The position numbers and the translations under genes were made by a program. Below, piece by piece: positions 59,085 to 64,000 of a stretch of 64,000 nucleotides of DNA. The stretch is taken from positions 868,001 through 932,000 of the forward strand of contig NZ_CP081006.1 in NCBI RefSeq assembly GCF_022317005.1, written 5' to 3'. The notes under the pieces were generated by a model that made no database searches, was not told the origin of the DNA, and saw nothing but the letters and a program-made list of their open reading frames with translations. The stretch comes from Mycobacterium sp. IDR2000157661 (GTDB lineage: Bacteria > Actinomycetota > Actinomycetes > Mycobacteriales > Mycobacteriaceae). The first letter of the stretch is position 1. Every line of letters starts with the position of its first letter.

Positions 59085-59894
59085 TCACATGCGTGCGTAA
59101 CGGGTCAACGCGAAACTGTAGAGCCCGTAGGCGGCGAACCCGGCGGCGGCGATCGACAGCAGCGCCGTGCCGAAGCGGGCGTGGCTGATCTGTTCGACCG
59201 CCCCGTCGAGACCCGTCGCCTTGGCCGGATCGCTCAGATAGGTCGCGCCGATGACGGACAGACCCGCGCCGAACAGCACCGCACCCTCGGCGACGTGACC
59301 GCACAGTCCGAGGGCGGTGACGAGCCGGCCCGGCGGCATGCACAGGTCGTCGAGGAACTTGCGGGTGGCGCCCTTGTGGACGTAGTAGGCGCCGATGACG
59401 GCGATGACCAGGCCGACGGCGACCATGATCACCTTGCCGCCGTCGGACTGCATCAGCCGCGCGCTCAGCCCCTCGGTCTGCTGACCGCTGCGCAGGCTCG
59501 CGCCCAGCGCGAACTGCACCGCGGTGTACGCCACCGCCGCGTAGACCAGTGCCAGTCCGAACGCCTTGAGCCTGCTCAAGACTGGTGATCGCCGGGTATG
59601 CGCGTGGGGACTCTCCCCCGGGTGCAGGCCGATAGCGGTCTCCGCGAGTCGCCACATCGCCAGGGCGAGCAAACCGGCGGCCACGAGCCACAGCGACACG
59701 GCTCCGCCGCCCTGGCGCGCCACGGTCGCCAGCGCCCCGTACTGGTCGGCGTCGCCCTCCGATCCCAGCGCGATCCGCCCGATCATGTAGGCCACGAGGA
59801 CGTGCAGGACGCCGCTGATCGGGAATCCGGCCCGCGCGAAGTACTGCATCGCACGACTGTCGGTCGCACGGTTCACCGCGTACTTGACGCTCAT
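59085..59894 (-). CDS. DUF1206 membrane protein, second copy
   Basis: 269 residues, six hydrophobic helices in three repeats, as in the 40805-41632 protein (MQYFARAGFPISGVLHVLVA; GLCGHVAEGAVLFGAG; HARFGTALLSIAAAG). ATG 59894. It is divergent from ppk2. The two DUF1206 proteins are similar in pattern but not near-identical, so they are old paralogues. Function unknown. Confidence 0.85.
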   Translation of the reverse strand: MSVKYAVNRATDSRAMQYFARAGFPISGVLHVLVAYMIGRIALGSEGDADQYGALATVARQGGGAVSLWLVAAGLLALAMWRLAETAIGLHPGESPHAHTRRSPVLSRLKAFGLALVYAAVAYTAVQFALGASLRSGQQTEGLSARLMQSDGGKVIMVAVGLVIAVIGAYYVHKGATRKFLDDLCMPPGRLVTALGLCGHVAEGAVLFGAGLSVIGATYLSDPAKATGLDGAVEQISHARFGTALLSIAAAGFAAYGLYSFALTRYARM

Positions 59895-60036
59895 AGGACG
59901 AGCAACACCGACTCGACGCGCTCGCTTTGCACGGGAGGCGGTTTCCCGAAGGCGGGGCACGGGAAACCCCCCGCCGTGTGGTGGGCGGCGTTTTCGGCTC
60001 GGCTCGGGCGGGAATTGAGTCGTCGAGGAGCCATCG

Positions 60037-60924
60037 ATGACTGCTGAGACCATGATCGACCTCGACGCCCTGTCGACCGATGGGCACGGCTTCACCGTCG
60101 ACGACCAGGACGACGACGATCCGGTGCTGCTGGACCGCAACGGCGACCCGATCCAGACCTGGCGGGAGCATTACCCCTACGACGGGCGCATGGACCGGGC
60201 CGACTACGAGAAGGTCAAGCGCCGCCTGCAGATCGAACTGCTCAAGCTGCAGCAGTGGAGCCAGCGCACCGGTGCGCGCCACGTGATCGTCGTGGAGGGC
60301 CGTGACGCCGCGGGCAAGGGCGGGACGATCCAGCGGTTCACCGAACATCTCAATCCGCGTGGCGCCCGCGTGGTGGCGCTGGAGAAGCCCACCGATACGG
60401 AGAAGTCGCAGTGGTACTTCCAGCGCTACGTCAACCACCTGCCCACCGCCGGTGAGATGGTGTTCTTCGACCGGTCCTGGTACAACCGTGCGGGGGTCGA
60501 GAAGGTGATGGGGTTCTGCACACCTGAGCAGCACGCCGAATTTCTCCGGCAGGCACCGCTTTTCGAGGAGATGCTGGTCAACGAGGGCATCCACCTGACC
60601 AAATTCTGGTTCTCGGTCACACCGTCTGAGCAGCGCACCCGGTTCGCGATCCGGCTGATCGACCCGTTGCGGCACTGGAAGTTCTCCGCGATGGACCTGG
60701 AGTCGCGCAACCGCTGGCAGGAGTACACCGAGGCCAAGGAGGAGATGTTCCTGGCCACCGACACCGACCACGCGCCGTGGATCGTGGTGAAGAGCAACGA
60801 CAAGAAGCGCGGCCGCATCAACGCCATGCGCTACCTGCTGAGCAAGTACGACTACGACGACAAGGACCACGACGTCGTGGGCGAACCGGATCCCCTGATC
60901 GTCGGTCGCGCTCTGGAGGACTAA
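60037..60924 (+). CDS. ppk2: Polyphosphate kinase 2
   Basis: 295 residues. Walker A GRDAAGKGGTIQ, PRGARVVALEKPTDTEKSQW, Walker B FFDRSWYNRAGVE and lid residues TPSEQRTRFAIRL are class I PPK2 hallmarks. It transfers phosphate between polyphosphate and GDP/ADP to make NTPs. AGGAG lies upstream. Its TAA overlaps the stop of the convergent NrfD-like gene. Confidence 0.93.
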   Translation: MTAETMIDLDALSTDGHGFTVDDQDDDDPVLLDRNGDPIQTWREHYPYDGRMDRADYEKVKRRLQIELLKLQQWSQRTGARHVIVVEGRDAAGKGGTIQRFTEHLNPRGARVVALEKPTDTEKSQWYFQRYVNHLPTAGEMVFFDRSWYNRAGVEKVMGFCTPEQHAEFLRQAPLFEEMLVNEGIHLTKFWFSVTPSEQRTRFAIRLIDPLRHWKFSAMDLESRNRWQEYTEAKEEMFLATDTDHAPWIVVKSNDKKRGRINAMRYLLSKYDYDDKDHDVVGEPDPLIVGRALED

Positions 60925-61865
60925 GCGCGAACGGACTCCGCCGCCGCGAGCCGTTCGCGTTGCGGCAACACCACGTACTTCGGATCCTTTGTCGACGCCT
61001 TCCCGGCTTCGAACACCGCGAACCGCTGCAAAGCGCTGCCGACGAGCAGCGCCGCGCCCGACGCCGCGACCACCGCACCCCGCCGGCCCACCACAGCGCC
61101 GACCGCCCCGCCGACCGTCAGCAGCTCCGACAGCCGGCGCAGCCGATGCGGCCTGCCGGTGGTGTACGCCTCGCCGACGAGGCCGAGACGCCGCTCCATC
61201 ACCCGCGACGCGGCCACCTCCATGCCCGCGCCCAGCACCGCCATCCGGCGCGCCGGCGCCGACTCGCCGACGGGACCCAGCAGCATCCCGAGCCCGCCGC
61301 CGCTGGCCGCGGCCGACCCCGTGAACACGAACGGAAGATACGGGTGCGCCTCCCGCCAGGCCGGAACCGCCGTCTGCGACAACAGCACCGCGGTATACGA
61401 CGCGACGCCCGGTGCCATCGCGGCCCCCCACGCTCCCGCGGGGCGGGCCAGCCAGCCGGCCAGCCGGCCGAGCCCTGTGCGCCGAACCCGCCGAGGCAGA
61501 AGCTCCGCGACCCCGGCCAGTCCCGCGCCCGGGCCGTATGCGAAGAGAATCCACGTGCCGACGCTCATCGGTGAACTCGGCTTGGCCACCCGCAACATGT
61601 GGTGGAAGCGCTCCGGGCGGCCGAGGTCGGCGATCAGGAAGTACAGGCTCGCGAGAACACTGAACAACGCACCGATCCGGCTCACCCGGCGAAGCCCGGG
61701 CCGGCCCGTCAGGTCCGCCCCGGCCGCCAGCATCGCCGACCCCGCCGACAGCCCGCCGGAGAACAGGTAGGCCGCGATCTTCCAGTCCCACACCGGCTTC
61801 TTCAGAATGGGCCGTCCGTAATATGACCGGAACTCGGCGTGCGGCACCGCCAGTTGGTCTCTCAT
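60921..61865 (-). CDS. NrfD/PsrC-like membrane subunit of formate dehydrogenase
   Basis: 314 residues from ATG 61865, overlapping the Fe-S subunit stop as ATGA. Eight hydrophobic helices with WDWKIAAYLFSGGLSAGSAM and LIADLGRPERFHHMLRV, the latter being the quinol-site loop common to NrfD/PsrC proteins. It should pass electrons from the Fe-S subunit to menaquinone. Confidence 0.88.
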   Translation of the reverse strand: MRDQLAVPHAEFRSYYGRPILKKPVWDWKIAAYLFSGGLSAGSAMLAAGADLTGRPGLRRVSRIGALFSVLASLYFLIADLGRPERFHHMLRVAKPSSPMSVGTWILFAYGPGAGLAGVAELLPRRVRRTGLGRLAGWLARPAGAWGAAMAPGVASYTAVLLSQTAVPAWREAHPYLPFVFTGSAAASGGGLGMLLGPVGESAPARRMAVLGAGMEVAASRVMERRLGLVGEAYTTGRPHRLRRLSELLTVGGAVGAVVGRRGAVVAASGAALLVGSALQRFAVFEAGKASTKDPKYVVLPQRERLAAAESVRA

Positions 61866-62767
61866 GCCCGCCCCACGAACGCCGACACCGCGATACCGAC
61901 CAACGCCGACGCGGCCATCCCCGCATAGCGCCACATCGCCCCAGCGTCGCGTGTCGGCACCACCGGATCCGGCGGCAGCCCATAGACTTCCGGCTCGTCG
62001 AGCAACAGGAAGAACGCGCCGTCGCCACCGACGCCGTCGTTGGGGTCCTCACCGTAGAGGCGGGCCTGCCTCACGCCGCGCGCGTGCAGATCCTCGACGC
62101 GGCGGGCGGCCCGCTCCCGCAACTCGTCGAGCTCACCGAACTGGATCGAGTCCGTCGGGCAGGCCTTGGCGCACGCGGGTTCCAGGCCGTCGCGCAACCG
62201 GTCGTAGCACAGGGTGCACTTCCACGCGCGGCCGTCACCTTCGCGCCGCTCGATCACGCCGTAGGGGCAGCCCGACACGCAGTAGCCGCAACCGTTGCAG
62301 ATGTCCTGCTGCACAACGACGGTGCCGAACTCCGTGCGGAACAGCGCGCCCGTAGGGCACACATCCAGGCAACCCGCGTGCGTGCAGTGCTTGCATACGT
62401 CGCTGCTCATCAGCCATCGGAAATCGGTGCCGGTGTCGACGCTCATCGCCTCCCCGGGCCGCTCGAAGCCCGGCATCCCCAAGTCCACCGTCGGCTCATC
62501 GCTTGCAGGTTGCTCGATGAACGCCACGTGCCGCCACGAGTTGGCGCCCAGTTCGCCGGTGTTGTCGAACGACATGCCCAGCAGGTTGAACCCGGCCCCG
62601 GCTCGGGCGTCGGGCACCCCGTTCCATTCCTTGCAGGCCACCTCACATGCCTTGCAGCCGATGCACACCGAGGTGTCGGTGAAGAAGCCCATCCGCGGCG
62701 GATGATCGTCGTAGCCCGCCTCACCGGCCACATCGGCCAGCGGACCGTAGAAGCTGTTGTCTCTCAT
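61862..62767 (-). CDS. Four-cluster iron-sulfur subunit of formate dehydrogenase
   Basis: 301 residues. Four cysteine groups: CIGCKACEVACKEW, CKHCTHAGCLDVCPTG, CNGCGYCVSGCPYG and CTLCYDRL, then ACAKACPT, for four [4Fe-4S] clusters, as in FdhB/HybA-type proteins. One helix near the C-terminus anchors it. It links catalytic and membrane subunits and is coupled to both by ATGA overlaps. Confidence 0.92.
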   Translation of the reverse strand: MRDNSFYGPLADVAGEAGYDDHPPRMGFFTDTSVCIGCKACEVACKEWNGVPDARAGAGFNLLGMSFDNTGELGANSWRHVAFIEQPASDEPTVDLGMPGFERPGEAMSVDTGTDFRWLMSSDVCKHCTHAGCLDVCPTGALFRTEFGTVVVQQDICNGCGYCVSGCPYGVIERREGDGRAWKCTLCYDRLRDGLEPACAKACPTDSIQFGELDELRERAARRVEDLHARGVRQARLYGEDPNDGVGGDGAFFLLLDEPEVYGLPPDPVVPTRDAGAMWRYAGMAASALVGIAVSAFVGRA

Positions 62768-64000
62768 GGCTTCTCCTGTGTGATACCCGCACGCTGCCGA
62801 TACTGTTCGAGGTAGGTCAGTAGCTCATGCCCGCGCGGCCGTCGGCCCGGCTGGATGTCGCACGTCGCCACCTTGCTCTCCTGGATGAAGACGTTCGGGT
62901 CGACCACCACTCCGAGGAGGTCGTTGACCACGTCGCCCTCGACCAGCCCGGCGTTGCCCCAGTGATACGGCATCCACACCTGGTGCACCGTGGTGTCCTC
63001 GATGCGCAGCGGCCGCATCCGCTCGGTCACGAACACCCGCGCGTCGACCGCCGCCCGGCTGGTCACCACGTGAGCCCAATCCATGTGCGCCAGGCCGCGT
63101 TCGGCAGCCAGCGCCGGTGACACCTCGACGAACAGACCGGGCTGGAGTTCCGACAGATACGGCAGCTGCCTGCTCATCCCGCCGGCGGTGTGGTGCTCGG
63201 TGAGCCGCGCGGCGGTGAACACGAACGGGAACACGTCGGTGTGTGCCACCGGCCCGGAGGGATTCGACGGGTTGTCGGCACGCGGGTAGGCCTTGCGCGC
63301 CGGGTTGCCCTGTTGGCGGTAGAAGGCGTTGCTCACCGGCGACTCGTGCGGTTCGTAGTGTGTGGGCAGCGGGCCGTCGAGCACACCGTTCGGCGCGAAC
63401 AACCAGCCCTTGCCGTCGGCCTGCATCACGAACGGGTCGTCGCCGCGCAGCGCCTCCACGCCGACCGCGCCTTCGGGTGGCCGGTAGTCCGGCGGCTTGG
63501 TCTTCTCGAAGTCCGGTACGTCGTGACCCGTCCACTCACCGCTCGACTCGTCCCACCAGATGAGCTTCTTGCGCTCGCTCCACGGCCGGCCCAGCGGGTC
63601 GGCCGACGCGCGGTTGTAGAGCACGCGGCGGTTCATCGGCCACGTCCAGCCCCACTCGTTGTCGTAAGGGCCCTGCTGGTCATGGGGTTTGCGCCGAGCG
63701 GCCTGGTTCTCCTCGTCGGCGTAGACGCCGCTGTAGATCCAGCAGCCGCACATCGTGCTGCCGTCTGCCTTCAGCTCGGTGTAGCCGTCGACGGCGCGAC
63801 CCGTGGTCAGGTCGATGCCGTTGATGCGCCGCAACACGTCCTCCGCGGACGGCTCGTCACCGTCCATCGCGTAGTCCCATGACAGGTCGAGCAGCGGTCG
63901 GTCGCGTTGATCCGTTGAGCCGGAGAGCTTCTCGCGCAGGATCCGGCCGAGGTGATAGAAGAACCACAACTCCGAGCGCGCGTCCCCCGGAGGTTCGACG
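62764..64000 (-). CDS. Formate dehydrogenase catalytic subunit (C-terminal part; N-terminus off the right edge)
   Basis: At least 412 residues in frame to the window edge, without start. SPVSNAFYRQQGNPARKAYP, VEVSPALAAERGLAHMDWAH, VWMPYHWGN, then GLVEGDVVNDLLGVVVDPNV belong to the C-terminal molybdopterin-guanine-dinucleotide cap domain of the FdhN/FdhO family. The Mo/W-coordinating Cys or selenocysteine is outside. The 63,270-64,000 region lies in the linker domain. It forms a respiratory FDH with the next two genes. Confidence 0.88.
   Translation of the reverse strand, partial: VEPPGDARSELWFFYHLGRILREKLSGSTDQRDRPLLDLSWDYAMDGDEPSAEDVLRRINGIDLTTGRAVDGYTELKADGSTMCGCWIYSGVYADEENQAARRKPHDQQGPYDNEWGWTWPMNRRVLYNRASADPLGRPWSERKKLIWWDESSGEWTGHDVPDFEKTKPPDYRPPEGAVGVEALRGDDPFVMQADGKGWLFAPNGVLDGPLPTHYEPHESPVSNAFYRQQGNPARKAYPRADNPSNPSGPVAHTDVFPFVFTAARLTEHHTAGGMSRQLPYLSELQPGLFVEVSPALAAERGLAHMDWAHVVTSRAAVDARVFVTERMRPLRIEDTTVHQVWMPYHWGNAGLVEGDVVNDLLGVVVDPNVFIQESKVATCDIQPGRRPRGHELLTYLEQYRQRAGITQEKP

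Noticed and set aside
59038..62052. 1004-codon minus-strand frame
   Set aside because: Antisense to ppk2 and out of frame with the real minus-strand genes; low-complexity Arg/Gly/Val composition.

Overview
The window reads as chromosomal DNA of a Mycobacterium/Mycolicibacterium-type actinomycete. The DNA is strongly GC-rich. It carries family-level markers of that group: a WS/DGAT acyltransferase, a CYP125-type P450, a DesA3-like desaturase, an LpqH-like lipoprotein, a PknF-style transmembrane kinase, a LipM/LipQ-like esterase, DUF7159, two DUF1206 proteins and PPK2. No rRNA, tRNA, CRISPR array, integrase or complete insertion sequence was seen. The species cannot be fixed from the sequence alone.

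Bases 1 to about 21,030 are accessory DNA. An edge-truncated serine hydrolase is followed by a row of gene wrecks: a glutamate-synthase-like FMN protein, a headless unknown gene, a possible ESX-substrate fragment, a DUF3375/JetA fragment, an AbiEii-like nucleotidyltransferase, a serpin C-terminus, a cytosine-5 methyltransferase C-terminus and an HTH fragment. Intact genes lie between them: nadR-pnuC (NAD salvage), an AAA ATPase with a promoter-overlapping inverted repeat, a zinc-ribbon protein, a membrane coiled-coil protein, and an HTH-like/vWA gene pair behind three 17-bp-phased palindromes. The main feature is a tightly coupled minus-strand operon at 11,384-20,556 with three large helicase-type ATPases: a RapA/SNF2-like protein, a HelD-like UvrD-superfamily protein, and a RecD-like helicase fused to a C-terminal PD-(D/E)XK-like nuclease domain. 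I recognise each family but not the combination. It is the best candidate here for an undescribed, probably anti-phage or anti-plasmid, system.

From 21,030 to about 48,300 the content is mostly ordinary mycobacterial envelope and housekeeping genes: a DUF7159/proline-rich pair, a DUF7937-like membrane protein, secreted peptidase-like and PGRP-amidase proteins, SodC, several alpha/beta hydrolases, an M15 peptidase, an LpqH-family lipoprotein, DUF1206, DUF2252, an MFS exporter, WS/DGAT, a cyclic-nucleotide-binding protein and a P450. Two toxin-antitoxin loci lie at 33.0-34.9 kb: a RES/Xre module whose antitoxin frame is broken while the toxin frame is open, and an intact vapBC with three TGGCGCCA palindromes across its promoter.

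From 48,300 to the right edge are DesA3-like desaturase, a carboxyethylornithine-synthase-like enzyme, a ribosome-hibernation-like protein, a translationally coupled GT4 / glycosidase-like / GH130 operon, a Ser/Thr kinase, YceI, a thioredoxin-reductase-like flavoprotein, a second DUF1206, PPK2, and the NrfD-like, Fe-S and catalytic subunits of a formate dehydrogenase that runs off the edge. Several accessory genes have a TANNNT-like -10 element six bases before the start codon, which suggests leaderless transcripts.
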